From positions 44,017 through 108,016 of the forward strand of contig JAQNDB010000243.1 in assembly GCA_029204045.2 (NCBI GenBank): 64,000 nt of DNA, given 5' to 3'. The notes beneath the pieces are model-generated. The model had not been told where the DNA came from. It saw only the letters and a program-made list of their open reading frames with translations, and made no database searches. The stretch comes from Tillandsia leiboldiana. Taxonomy: Eukaryota > Streptophyta > Magnoliopsida > Poales > Bromeliaceae. Positions 52,769-64,000 of this stretch are shown piece by piece (the first letter of the stretch is position 1; every line of letters begins with the position of its first letter). A program made the translations under genes and the position numbers.

Positions 52769-54118
52769 TGTTGGGTTATATGTAATAAGGATCTAAATAG
52801 GGGAAAAAACACCTAGAGGGGGGTGAATAGGTGTAAACGTATAAACACTCAAAAATCGTTGCGATAAAAACCCAATGCGGAAATAAAAAATAACTCACAA
52901 TTTTTTTACGTGGAAAACTCCATCACCGGAGTAAAAAACCACGGGACCGATAACACGGCAGAAATCCACTAGAATTAAAACACGTACAAGGTGATTTACC
53001 GTACACACTTACGACTCAACCTTTTCCATACGCTCCTAGAGGATCTTCTCCGCTCGCTCCGCGACGCTTCTCGAATCCACGATCTGCGCCCAACGCCGAA
53101 TCCACGGCGTCCAACGTCGAATCCACGACGTCCGACCGAGTCCACGGTCTTCACCCAATAGCACCCTTCGAATCCACGAACGTGCCTCGCTCCGAATCCA
53201 CGAGAGCGGTTGAACCTTGAATCCACAAGGACACGCGAATCCACGCGCCGATTTTTGGGGTAAATCGTTGTTTTTGGTGGTGATGATCCGCCGAATACTT
53301 AGATCAAAGATAGATCGGAAATACCATCTAAGTATTCATTAGTTTGATTCAACTCAAGATGTGAGTATGAAAACCTAGAATCAAACTAATCAATATAGAT
53401 GAAGAAACATAGAGTATTCTCTAATGATTTCCTTTCTTCTCTATATGTGGATCTATAGCCGTATAAGATGATATATGAATATGACGGCTATTTTCCTTCT
53501 TTTTGGATTCACCTAGAAAAAGAGTCATAGGGTCTATTTATAGGTTAGAAACTCTAGGAAGGAGATAAGAATCAAAAACCTACCATTTCTGGAAATTTTA
53601 CGGACGGCGATCCGGATCGGATTAGCTGTGATCCGGATCATCGTAACGAGTCAGGTAGTTCCAGAAAAACGAAGGTTCGGGATCCGGATCGAAGTGCTTG
53701 ATCCGGATCGTTCATACAGTTCACCAAACATCAACGTTCGGGATCCGGATTGCGAAGCCTGATCCGGATCGTTCAAGGAAGATGGTAAACTCAGTGTTCG
53801 GGATCCGGATCAAGAGAGGCTACGATCCGGATTGAACTGGTGTATGAACGAACCACCTTCGAGATCCGGATTGAACAATCTGATCCGGATCCTGAACATG
53901 TCCCAAGTCCAGTTTTTGATTTTTATGCAATGAAAGATTCTTCCAAGTGTTTCTACACTACAAGAAGTATTCGAATCACACAAAATCTTTAGTTAAACAT
54001 ACCTGATCCTTTTGAATTCTTCTTTCTTGAGATTGAGTTAAATGATCCAACTTTCTTCACCTTCAATCTTCAAGACTTGAAACTTTCACGAAACTACGCC
54101 AACTCAAATTCCGTAACA
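52769..54118 (-). repeat. E3 5' LTR (1350 bp)
   Basis: Same borders as the 3' LTR, with the extra 21-bp GTGGATTCG-type unit. The TATA box (TATTTATA on the plus strand) is at 53535-53542. It is followed by the TSD GCATC (54119-54123). Confidence 0.95.
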
Positions 54119-54123
54119 GCATC
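54119..54123. other. E3 target-site duplication, right copy
   Basis: GCATC, identical to 42468-42472. Confidence 0.92.
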
Positions 54124-56972
54124 TCCTGTGTTCCCCTTCGTCGCAGCAGCAGTGTTTTGGCTCCCCTGGGCTACCCCGAGATCCTTTTTCTGTGATTCTT
54201 GCGCCGACAGACTCCTAAGAGGTAGGGCTTCATCTTTTGTATTGATCGCGCTTTCCCGTTTCGAGTTTTTGGCACGGATCCCGAGGCAACACTGTGACCC
54301 ATTTGCTGTTTGGCTTTGTGGGACAGCACCGAGGTGTTTTGGCCATATCTTTGCGCACGAGCGTCAGACGGAAACGAGCTTATACAACTTTTTCATCTTC
54401 AGATCGCAAGGAACGCGCTCGTATTTTTCTTGGATTTTTCTGAGATTTCATCAGAGGTGAAAATCACTGTTTCTCTGTGTTTAGTGCTACAGTCTTTTTG
54501 TGCTGAAATCTTGTGAGTGTACCACCCTGTCGAATTTATATCTTGGCTTACCGAACTCAGATTTGGGCGTGCAAGCTACCGTTGCGAAGCTATCGACGCG
54601 AGGATCGCGGTGATATTTTTCTGGGAATTTTCTGGGCTCTTGCTGCAGGTGAAAATTAAGCATTTCTGGGACTGTTGTGGTATGTGTGTGTGAGAGCAGA
54701 TTTTGGAATGTATGTGTAATAGTGGACTTTGTATTGTGCCAGGAGAGTTACGGGTGTGCTGAACTTATTGGAGCAAGGGATTAGAGTTATCTGGTGTTTT
54801 CAGCTGTTGGGCTTTGGACAGTCAGCTTTTCAGGTGGGTGCTTTGTTCCGAGAACCGGTGGACGGTTCTCTAACTCTATATGTTAGAATTGCATGCAGGT
54901 GTAGGGTACAATACCTGGGATTGATTGGTAAGCTTAACAATGTTGATTTATGGGAATTGCAAGTTAATTATTCATATTATGACAATGGTATTAATCAGAC
55001 ATTTAGGTTGATGATTCGTGGAAGCTTACCTAAGGCAAGGTTACCCTATATGATTAATTATCATGCCATGTTAGCATATAACCCTTTTATGAGGCTGGTT
55101 TATACAATGGGATAGGATTATGTAGTTATGTGCAGGTTCTACTCCAAGGAGTGATTATGGATCGAAAATCATGGACAGGTATGGTCATTGCTAATTCTGG
55201 CATGAGGTTTATTTTCTTTATTCTTCTTGAGGACAAATGCATGCTTGTATGGACATATGTGTATGGACATATAGTTAGGCCATCTTTTACTGCTGCACTA
55301 CATATTGGAACTTGACTTAGGAGAAACCATGTTATTCCTTTCTCCTTCTTGTTAGTCAGGCGGTCTGTGTTGCTCGGGTGCGAGCAGGGGTCTGGGGTAG
55401 TGTAGCAGGGACATTGGTGACAGGGACGGGTTGTGCTGGATTGCGGCTGGCAGGGTTTTGGCGGTGACCGCGGACTTTGGGCGGTTGACCGGAGGTTGGT
55501 TATAGTACTTTGGTTATGGACGGCAGGGTATTGCGGCAACCGCGGATATTGGGCGGTTGACCGGATATTTATTGATGTATCAGATTGGGTATTAGACTTT
55601 CCTCTAGTGGATGGAGTTTCCACTTATCATTTACTGTTGTATCCGTGTAGGGATCGGGTTTCCCTTTAGTGGACGAGTTTTTCCCACTTGATTGAGTCTC
55701 GATCCAGTCCTGCTATATCGGTTACTTGTGGTTACTTACTTTCCTCGTGTGGGTCGCTCCCCACGAGTGCCACTCCGGAGTGCGCGGCAGACAGATTTTG
55801 AGTCCTGGGGATCCTTTTGCTTCGGTGTTATGCGTAGGCTGGCATACCCGTCGCGGCAGAGCAGGCAGTACCAGTGATTACTGGTCTATCGATTGGGTTT
55901 ATTCAGGCAGATACTTTTTGTTACACTCGTGCCTGGGGGACCGAGTGGAGTCTAGTAGCTGTGTTTAGACCAGTGCTAGTATTGTTGGGAACCGTTCGGG
56001 GTTTGACGGTGGTCCCGTGGTCGTTGTGGGTTCTTTGACCATTGTGTGAGAGGTTGAGCATCTTGAGTCTATCCGTTCTGAGAGAGAGAGCAAGGATTAT
56101 GACTATAGCCTACATGAGCCACTACTCAATAGCGAGTTAGTCCGTTTGGACGCCCTACGTAATTCCTGCCCGTCAGCGGGAGGTGGTTGTAGGTGGGCGC
56201 AGGTTTGACTGGACCCGATGTGGCAGTCAGCTCGATTGGGTCGATTGAGCACCTCGTGTGCGAGTGTTGCATATATTTATCAGAGTTTCCCCATTTGAGC
56301 ATTCAGATAGAGGCATGGTAGCTGTAGAGTGTCTTCCGCTTCTTCTTTAAGTTTTACTGCATTAGTTATCTTTCGCCTCTAGTGGTCTTGGTGGGCAGAT
56401 CGTCGGGCCTAGTGGCGATACCCACTGAGAACTCCCTTTTTGCGTAGTTCTCACGCCCGTCGGGGGTCTTTCCCCCTTTTTGTCCTTTCTCTCCCTTGTT
56501 TTGCAGAGTCTTGGCGGGTGTTGCCGTTTCTGCGGTTGCTGTTCGCGGTGAGGGAGTAGCGAGCTAGATCCTGACCCATTGGAGAGTAGCGGTACCCCCC
56601 CCCCCCTTTGAGGAGATCTTCAGTATAGTCGGTAGATTAGTATTTATTTCCTCTTTTGAGAGACTGATGTAGTGAGGATATGATGTATTGAGAGCTGGTA
56701 CCCTGATGTTTTATTTGAGATATCTCCCTGTTGAGCTATGAGTTTGTACTCGAGGTTATTGTATGATTATCATTTTTGGGAGATGGACCTTGTTGTTTTA
56801 TCTTCAGTTGTACAGTGGTTGATTTTATTTCTATAGCAGTTTTATCTTTTAGCTCTGATATCTGTTAGCTGTAGCTCTTTTTGCAGGTAGGACGCTTCGC
56901 CTATGCGGGTTTGGCATAGGTGGCGGATCTGTTGGCGAGCCCGGGTCGCAGTTTCGACCCCGGGGCGTGACA
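54124..56972 (+). repeat. T4 solo LTR, right part
   Basis: Continues the LTR from the E3 insertion. It has the long leader, two GCGGTTGACCGGA modules (55480-55565), one copy of the GTAGGCTGGCATACCC unit (about 55836) and the end CGGGTCGCAGTTTCGACCCC...GCGTGACA. The TSD TAAAC follows at 56973-56977. Small plus-strand frames here are not convincing genes. Confidence 0.93.
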
Positions 56973-56977
56973 TAAAC

Positions 56978-58180
56978 AATAAACACTCAAAAAATCATTG
57001 CGCAATAAAAAACCCAATGCGGAAATATAAAGAACACGCAAGATTTTTAAACTCCAAACCGGAGTAAAAAACCACGGGACCGATAACACGGTGAAATCCA
57101 CTAGAATTAAACATGTACAAGGTGATATACCGTACTCACAGACGACTCAACCTTTTTCATACGCTCCTAGTTGATCTTCTCCGCTCGCTCCGCAACGCGT
57201 CTCGAATCCACGATCTGCGTCCAACGCCGAATCCACGGCGTCCAACATCGAGTCCACGACGTCTGACCGAATCCACGGTCTTCACCCAGTAGCACGCTTC
57301 GAATCCACGAACGTACCTCGCTCCGAATCCACGAGAGCGGTTGCACCTTGAATCCACAAGGCCACGCGAGTCCACGCGCCAATTTTGGGGTAAATCGTTG
57401 TTTTTGGGTGGTGATGATCCGCCGAATACTTAGATCAAAGATAGATAGGAAATACCATCTAAGTATTCATTAGTTTGATTCAACTCAAGATGTGAGTATG
57501 AAAACCTAGAATCAAACTAATCAATATAGATGAAGAAACATAGAGTAATATCTAATGATTTCCTTTCTTCTCTATATGTGGATCTTAGGCCGTATAAAAG
57601 ATGATATTTGATTATGACGGCTATTTCGATTAACCCTAGAAAAAGAATCATAGGGTCTATTTATAGGTTAGAAACCCTAGGAAGAAGATAAGGATAAAAA
57701 ACTGTCCGTTTCTGGAAATTTTCACGACGGCGATCCGGATCGGATTAGCTGTGATCCGGATCGTCGTAACGAGTCAGGCAATTCCAGAAAAACAGGGTTC
57801 GGGATCCGGATTGTAATGCACGATCCGGATCGTTCATGTATTCCAGCAAATTCTCATGTTCGGGATCCGGATCGAAATGACTATGATCCGGATCGGATTT
57901 GCCAATGAACAAGCACCCTTCGGGATCCGGATTGGACTGTCTGATCCGGATCCTGAACATGTCCCATGTCCAGTTCTTGATTTTTATGCGATAAAAAAAT
58001 TCTTCCAAGTGTTTCTACACTACAAGAAGTATTCGGATCACCAAAAATATTTAGTTAAACTTACCTGCTCCTTTTGAATTCTTCTTTCTTGAGATTGAGG
58101 TATATGATCCAAACTTCATTCATCTTCAATCTTCAAGACTTAACACTTTCACGAAATGCGCCAAAACAAAATCCGTAACA
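56978..58180 (-). repeat. E4 3' LTR, main part
   Basis: Resumes the LTR after the T4 target duplication and ends AATCCGTAACA. It has eight CCGG-centred palindromes (57730-57955), all of ATCCGGAT type, and TATTTATA (plus strand) at 57658-57665. A short deletion removes the ACGTGG segment present in the other LTRs near 57040. Confidence 0.9.
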
Positions 58181-58883
58181 ATCTCCCCCTTTGGCGGTTT
58201 CGTGACAAAACACAGATCCACTAAAGAAAATTCAAAAAAAGGTATTTTTGTTGCTATCACCATACAATAAAAATTTACAATGGAGATCCAATACAAGAGA
58301 TAAACTCCTAAAACAGACTCTAGACTTAGACATCTGCACTCTCTGTAAAAAGAAATCATTCTTGACAAAAAGAGATCGTTAGATACCTCAAGAATATTTA
58401 GCATTCAAAACCTAACAGAGATAGAGTTTATGCTCACCATGACATTGAGTAATTCAGATATGTAATAAGATCACAATCAAACATTGACATATCTTCTAAG
58501 CAATAAGATTCCAAATGTCATAACTTTGCTTTGTTAGTAATCAAACAACTTGTTAGTAATAATACATGTCCAAATAGTTAGTCGAATAGTTAGTAGGGAC
58601 ATGCAACAAATCACAAGATAAAAACCAGAAGTTGTGATACTTACCTTGCACCAAAGTCAAAGTTTGTAATAAGTTCTCACCAAAAGTTCAAAGTTCTCAC
58701 AGAGATCACTCTAAACTCTCTCCCCCTTTTTGTCACAAACTAAGCCAAAAATTCAAAATTTAAAGAGAGTTAAAAAGTTCAAAATCAAGAAAAACCTGAG
58801 AACTAAACCTAAAGCAAAGTAAAAAGAGAACATTAACACCTAAAAACTGAAATCCTGCACAAGAGAATTAGTGGTCAAACGAT
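58181..58883 (-). other. E4 3' region with two polypurine tracts
   Basis: ATCTCCCCCTTTGG (plus strand, 58181) is the LTR-proximal polypurine tract and CTCTCTCCCCCTTTTTGT (58715-58732) the second one. Sequence between them matches the E1 and E3 3' regions. No gene. Confidence 0.7.
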
Positions 58884-59427
58884 TCAAGCATCTGAATCTG
58901 AGTCATTCGAGGCGGAGTCCTCAGAGCTCGTGCAGCCCAGCTTCTTCAAAATTCCTTTAAGCATTCCCGAAATCGTAGAACACTCTTGTTTCATCCGATG
59001 TATGTCCTTGGACATCTTTCTGAGTCCTAGAGCCATTTTGTCTTGCTCTTGTTTGATGGAAGACTCCAGGTTTCCCTTTTGGTCAATTCTTCTGGAAGTT
59101 GAAGAACGTTGTGTGACGATTGACGGAGCAGTCTGTCCTTCATTCCGAGGAGATCGTCTTGGCAAAGAAGGTGAATTGTCAAGAGGTTCATTGCTTGGCA
59201 CATTCTTTTTCCTTGCTTGTTGCTTAAGTATTGAGGAAGACTTTAGTAGCTTCTTGTTCTTTAGGTAAACCTTATTTTCTTCATCAATACCTTGTTGTAC
59301 TTCATCAAGGAATGTGTCCCAATCTTCTTCGTCTTCAGATTCAGTGTCAATTTGAGAGATATTCTTTGGATTCTCTTGACATGGTTCATTTATTTCAATA
59401 CCTCGAGCTCGTCCAGGTCGTCGAGCG
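58884..59427 (-). CDS. E4 extra ORF, C-terminal 181 codons (cut by T5)
   Basis: Stop at 58884-58886. The visible part begins at the T5 junction with ARGIEINEPCQEN, then an acidic segment (ESEDEEDWDTFLDEVQQGI), a basic stretch (KQQARKKN) and the C-terminal coiled-coil-like region (KDIHRMKQECSTISGMLKGIL) with an Asp/Ser-rich tail. It aligns with the short forms of E1 and E2 and shows no central domain. An apparent longer frame continuing past 59427 is a chance fusion with T5 LTR sequence. Confidence 0.7.
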
Positions 59428-62400
59428 TGTAGTGTACTGGTTTTCCCATGCAACTTTCCGGTGAATCCACTGTGTAGAACACCTAGTGTTGGTGTCTGGC
59501 CCATGGTGCATCGAAGGGATGCCACAGATGGACCTTGTGAGACTTGGATAGATGATTTGGCCTTCGGCTGTGATTGCCGAATTTTAGAAAGGGTTTTGGG
59601 CCAATCTGAGGTTGGATTTGGATTCAGCGCGGAAAAACGCTTGAAAACGGCTATTTGCTTGTTGAATTTGGAGTCCGGATGACCAAATGCGGGCTTCCGG
59701 AAGTTTTGGGGGATTTTCGGTGCATGGGAGTGACACGTGGGACCGGCCCGAGCCACGTGGCGGCCTCTTATTGGCCGGCTCACGCAGCTGGGTCCACGGA
59801 GTGGCGCGGCGGTGCATGGACCGCGGCGGGTGGACGCGTGGCGTGCTCTGGTAGGCGGGCGCACGCGGCACGGCTCATGGGATTTGCGGGTTTGCGGTGG
59901 ACCGGGCGCAAGGCACGTGGCGGCTCCAGATTCGTCGGTCCATGTGGGCGCGGTCCACGGGTGCGCGGGGGAGGGCGCCTCGGTACTGTGCGCGCACGTG
60001 CGCGCACAGTGGCGCAGGCGGGGGCGGTCGGCCGCACTCGAGTGCGACACGTGTCGCCTCGAGATTGGGCGGCCGTACCTACCCCGCTGACTGCGTGGGT
60101 GACACGCGGCGTGTCGCGGGCGCGGGGATCCGCTGTCCCCTGTTCGGGGCTACGTGGCAGTCCCAGAAGGATTCGGGCGCGTCGGACGGGATGCATACAA
60201 CCCGGTTTCCGGGCGCAGTGCGCCCGGAAACCGCGCCCGAAAACCCGGCCCGCTAAGCTTGGGCTGGGCCTATAAATAGCCTCCCCCTTTCTTTCTTTGG
60301 GCTTTTGGACCTCTTTTCACTGGGCTTCCTTCACAGAAGTTCCTCCCCTCTCAGTGCTCGACCCTTTGGAGAAGTTTGAAGATTTTTGGAGGCACGCTTC
60401 CCGAGGTTCACCATTTTACGGCGCGGCGCGACGCTTGTTCTCCGGCGATCTTCTTCGCCCCTTTTCAGTGTTTGGACTCCTCCGACCCACCCCGACCTCG
60501 GAATTCGCCGATTCTTGCGCCGTTGAACTCACGACAGGTAGGGCTTCAACTCCTGTGTTTTATGGTTCCTCGATTTCCGTGCTAATCTTGGAGTTTTCTT
60601 AGCACCCATTTGACCCTTTTTCTTCGCGGACTTTTGGGACAGCACCGCAGTGTTCTTGCCATATCTTTTCGCTCAGGCGTCGGAACGAGGTGATTCAAGA
60701 GGCAATTTTCATCTACGCGTCGCAAGGAGTCTCCTGGATTTTTCTCAGAATTTCCTGAATTTTACTCGAGGGTGAGAATCTTCTTTCTCTGTGGTTCATT
60801 GTTACAGGAATTTGGTACAGTTTGGGTACGGGGTGTACCCCTTGTCGGATTTTTATCTCAGCGTAGGAAACTCCAAATTGGGCGTGCAGGTATTCGTTTC
60901 GACGGGCTCGTCGCAAGGATCGCGCTAGTATTTTCCTTGGATTTTTCTGGACATTATTCGCAGGTGAAAATTAGTGAACTCTGGACTGCTGGTTTAGGGG
61001 GCAGATTGTGAGAAGTTGGTGACAAATAGCTTATGTTTGTTCTTTGGGGTATTTTGTACAGATTGGTGGTGTGTTTGGACTGGTCTCGGACTTTGCCTTT
61101 GGAAATTTGGAATAGCGCTTGAGGTGGGTGATGTTGTGAACCTCCTACTTGTGAATGTCACTAGGCCTATTAGAATGCTTCTATCATGTGTTATTAAATG
61201 TGAATGTATCTAGCATGCTTGTATGAGATTATGGTTCATTTGTTAATACTTGCCTTGTTAGCAAGCTACAAGTTAGTAAGTGATGTTTCCATGTTTAGAT
61301 ATGCAAATTAATTAGTGGAATGAATGCTATAGCCACATCATAATACAAGTTAAGGGAAGGGTTGGATATGTGGTTAGAATGAATGTTGTATAAGGGATAT
61401 TTGCTAGTAAATTGTGCATCTAAAATGTATCAAGTATCATATATCTTACCGCATGTACATCGGGATTACCCAAACACTTAATGTTGCATATGTTTGAATA
61501 ATTGGAGTAATTATAGCAAATAAAGGACTTTGCATGCTTGAATGGTCATCTAGCTAAGCCATCTTTTTCTGCTACACAAACATATTGGAATTGACTTAGG
61601 AGAAACCATGCTTTTATTCGTTCTCCTGTCGTCTAGTCTTAGGGGATTGTGTAGTCAGATGTTCAGAGTGGGACAGTCGGGGATCGAGGTTTGGGTGTTG
61701 CGGCGACCGCGGACTGTGGGCGGTTGACCGGATTATTATTATTATTATATTACTTTTGCATCGGATTGGAGGTAGGGGATCGAGTTTCCCTTTAGTGGAT
61801 GGGTTTTTCCCACTTGGATCTGGGTCGTGACCCCGTCCTGCTATTTATGGTACTGATGATACTAGTGACTGTGATACTATGCTCGTGTGGGGTCGCTCCC
61901 CTCGAGTGCCGCTCCGGAGTAGGATTTTGACCGTGTTGGGTGCCGGTCAGGCCGTGTTGGGTGCCGGCTAGACCGTGTTGGGTTCCGGTCTATTTTGGAC
62001 AGGGGAGATACTGAGTTGTGAGGTTGACAGCAGGGCAGGCAGTACCAGTGTTCACTGGTGTTTTGATTGTGTTGGTCAGTCAGTCCTTACGTTCTGGTGC
62101 TTGCCTTTAGCCATTCTCTAGCAGACATCGTAGAGGCGTGTTAGTGGTAGCTTTGCATCAATAGAGTACTTGTAGCTTACCACCTTTGTTTCTTTTTTTT
62201 CTTCGCCTCTGATAGTCCTAGTGGGCATGTCTGAGTTTGAGGTCTACCCACTAGGGGAGGCTACTGTTTTTATAGTAGTTCTCACCCCCACTGTTTTCTC
62301 TTTTCTGTTCCCCTTTGTTTTGCAGAGTTCTCTGCGGGAGTTGCGGGACCCTCTTCCCTGGACCGAGGTAAGAGGATCGCTGACTAGATAGCCACTGCCC

Positions 62401-62726
62401 CCGAGTTCGAGTTTTTGATAGTTTTGATGTATCCCCAGTACACTCAGACGGTTGTATTTTCCTTTTATTTTGGGTCTGGCTGCGGCCAGCTGGTTGTATA
62501 TATTTCGTGAGCTGGGAGAGACACTTGTATATTTTTGAGAGCTTACTGTACTTTCCTTTCCAGTATTTGTCTGAGTTGTATTAGTTTTAGTTAGCTCTGT
62601 TTATGCTCCTTTATTACTTGTTTTATATCTGAGCAGGTTATCAGCGCTTCGTGTACACGGAAAATTCCGTGTGCACGGCGGATCTGTGGACGGGCCCGGG
62701 TTCTGGTTTACACCCGGGGCGTGACA
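59428..62726 (+). repeat. T5 5' LTR (3299 bp)
   Basis: Begins TGTAGTGTACTGG, ends CCCGGGGCGTGACA and aligns along its length with T1 (1427-4666). CACGTG motifs fall at 59734-60052 and TATAAATA at 60271-60278. Where T1 has the 60-bp array, T5 has a different small repeat, GTGTTGGGTGCCGG, three times at 61938-61990. Confidence 0.92.
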
Positions 62727-62733
62727 GATTAGT

Positions 62734-62745
62734 TGGTATCAGAGC
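62734..62745 (+). other. T5 primer binding site
   Basis: TGGTATCAGAGC lies 7 bp after the LTR end, the exact initiator tRNA-Met type PBS. Confidence 0.9.
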
Positions 62746-63019
62746 TTAGGGATAGGTCAGACGGGACTTAGGAAACCCTAGGCTTTGGCAGACCCTAGGA
62801 AGGCTGAGCGCGAGTGACGTGATATTGTGCGAAAGTCGGTAATTGGTTGTTAACTCTTCCTGTGAGTGGAGAGGGGATTGGCATAGCCTATTTCTGGGGG
62901 ACTATTATGTTGGGCTGCAGACAACATAAGGTTACAGAAATAGGGGAATGCCCATGACTTTCGCGGTGATTGGGTCGAGAGTGGTTTGGTTTACTGACCC
63001 GTGGATTTTGTGTAGCAGG

Positions 63020-64000
63020 ATGCCTCCTAGGCGGCAGATTCCTACTCGGGTGTACTCCTATACCCCCGGAGGAGCCGGAGCAGTCCGGGCCTACCGAGAT
63101 CAGTGAGCTGAGGGCCATGGTGGCCCAGTTGGCGGAGAGCCACCGCCGACAGGAGCAGAGGTTTGAGCAGTTATTGGCCCAGGTTGCGGCACCTCCCCCC
63201 TACTACTGCTGAGGCCCCGCACCACCTGTTGTACCACCGACTATTCCACTTGCCCCTACAAGCGCCGTCGTCGAGCAGCGGGGCCCAGGGGATGTTCAGC
63301 CTTTGACCCCAGAGGAGGAGCGGGAGTTTTCTGACAAACTCACGCAGTTCTGTAAGCGAGGACCCCCTAAGTTCTCGGGCGGAGCACCCCCGTGGGAGAT
63401 TGGATCATGGCTAGGCGTCGATGGAGAAGATTTTCGGGACTTTTTCATCGACCAGAGGTTCAGAGCACATTTGGCAGTACACTGTTTGGAGGGGGATGCC
63501 GATGCTTGGTGCGTCGGGTGAGCCCCTAGAGTTTCAGGTCACCCGGCAGCTACCCTGGTCGAGTTCAGGAGGATGACCCTTGACACTTACTTCTCCACGA
63601 GTGTGAAGAAGAAGATAGAAGATGACTTGAAGAACCTGCAGCAAGGTGATCGCCCGTGTGGGACTATTATCAGGAGTTTCCGCAGTTGCTCAACTGCGTG
63701 CCCTACGTTGCCAGGGATGGGCTGCACCAGGTGGAGCTGTTTGAGACAGGCTTGCGCCCCGAGCTCGTTACCATGGTACACGCCCAGAGGCTTCAGACTT
63801 TTTATCAGAGGCAGTGGAGCATGCCCAGAGTGGTCGAGAGGGAGATCAGGTTGTTTCTAGACCGGAGGTCCGGTCGCTCAGAGTTCTGAGAAGAAGCGAC
63901 CAGCATCAATGAGGGGGGACCAGTTCCTGGAGGCCGCCCCGACCGCCACCCGCCTCAGTTTACGGCCGGGCGTTCGGAGCGGCGAGGGCCGGAGGATCCC
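63020..64000 (+). pseudogene. T5 gag, broken by several frameshifts (3' end outside window)
   Basis: The ATG at 63020 starts MPPRRQIPTR as in T2, but a lost base shifts the frame within about 12 codons. Gag segments then appear in different frames: ISELRAMVAQLAESHRRQ (about 63100), FCKRGPPKFSGG and VHCLEGDADAW (63303-63520), MTLDTYFSTSVKKK (63573) and a further part (GLRPELVTMV, about 63755). At least three frame changes and a stop after 63210 make this copy nonfunctional. Identity is secure from comparison with T2. Confidence 0.85.

Larger units (their letters stand above)
42473..54118 (-). mobile_element. E3: complete SIRE/Maximus-like copia element, minus strand
   Basis: An 11.6 kb element with both LTRs (42473-43801 and 52769-54118), PBS, gag-pol, long 3' region, long-form extra ORF, polypurine tract and exact TSD GCATC. 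The LTRs differ by roughly a dozen to fifteen substitutions plus one 21-bp indel by eye (about 1%), marking a recent insertion. gag-pol has only two lesions: a TAA at 51239-51241 and one extra base at about 50227. It inserted into the T4 solo LTR. Confidence 0.95.
41203..59427 (-). mobile_element. E4: SIRE-like copia, minus strand, interrupted by T4/E3 and T5
   Basis: E4 consists of LTR pieces 41203-41273 and 56978-58180 (its 3' LTR, about 1274 bp), the polypurine tract and 3' region (58181-58883), and part of its extra ORF (58884-59427), where T5 begins. Everything between 41274 and 56977 is later insertion. The rest of E4 lies right of the window beyond T5. The left flank ATCTT (41198-41202) is the candidate target duplication. 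Confidence 0.88.
59428..64000 (+). mobile_element. T5: Tekay-like chromovirus, 5' part
   Basis: 5' LTR, PBS, leader and gag of an element of the T1 subfamily, running off the right edge. It inserted into the extra ORF of E4; GAGCG (59423-59427) is the candidate target duplication. T1 at the left edge cannot be its other half, since both are plus-strand with their own LTRs in separate nests. Confidence 0.92.

Noticed and set aside
54729..55115. Possible 128-codon host gene in the T4 LTR
   Set aside because: It lies within the transcribed leader of a verified solo LTR, has no family motif, and the matching region of T3 does not keep the frame.
1..64000. T1 (left edge) and T5 (right edge) as two halves of one element around everything else
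   Set aside because: T1 supplies the 3' half and T5 the 5' half on the same strand, in reversed order for a single split element, and they sit in different host elements (CACTA and E4).

Overview
This window looks like pure intergenic transposon DNA from a flowering plant with a repeat-rich genome. I see no host gene, rRNA, tRNA or CRISPR array. The evidence is plant-specific: chromoviral Ty3/gypsy elements with very long LTRs (3.0-4.0 kb), SIRE/Maximus-like Ty1/copia elements with an extra ORF after pol, a CACTA (En/Spm) DNA transposon with spliced genes, and tRNA-iMet-type primer binding sites. The species cannot be named from this sequence.

Layout, with element names coined here. T1 (1-4666, +): integrase-chromodomain end and 3' LTR of a Tekay-like chromovirus, sitting in a CACTA element. 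CACTA (4667-15331, +): TNP2-type transposase gene, a second small spliced gene, a 5.3 kb array of inverted repeats and CTG/CAG palindromes, 68-bp subterminal repeats and the 3' terminal inverted repeat. E1 (15332-20949, +): 3' part of a SIRE-like copia cut by the CACTA element inside reverse transcriptase. T2 (20950-24861, -): gag, PBS and 5' LTR of a second chromovirus, cut by E1 in gag. T3 (24862-28491, +): chromoviral LTR cut by T2 near its start. E2 (28492-38313, +): older copia, with T3 in its 5' LTR and a pol gene full of stops. T6 (38314-40176, -): chromovirus-like LTR cut by E2. 40177-41202: unrecognised old sequence. E4 (41203-41273 and 56978-59427, -): copia split by T4. T4 (41274-42472 and 54124-56972, +): solo LTR with TSD TAAAC, split by E3. 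E3 (42473-54118, -): complete copia with two LTRs and TSD GCATC. T5 (59428-64000, +): 5' LTR, PBS and broken gag of another T1-type chromovirus, inserted in the extra ORF of E4.

The insertion order on the left can be read from the junctions: old sequence, then T6, E2, T3, T2, E1, CACTA, T1. On the right: old sequence, then E4, then T4 (with E3 inside it) and T5. E3 is the youngest copia by LTR similarity (about 1% by eye, plus one 21-bp indel) and is nearly intact, with one nonsense codon and one frameshift in gag-pol.

The copia elements share one plan: LTR, iMet PBS, gag with two zinc knuckles, protease, integrase, reverse transcriptase, RNase H, long 3' region, extra (env-position) ORF, polypurine tract, LTR. 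Before the extra ORF, E1 and E3 carry what looks like a separate promoter, made of the same CCGG-centred palindromes as the LTR and followed by a TATA box, and all three elements with this region (E1, E2, E3) have a roughly 384-bp leader intron with matching splice sites; in E2 the palindrome block is shorter and the TATA box is lost. The extra ORF exists in two versions: a short one in E1 and E2 (and, as far as the truncated copy shows, E4), and a long one in E3 that carries a central plant transposon-protein domain.
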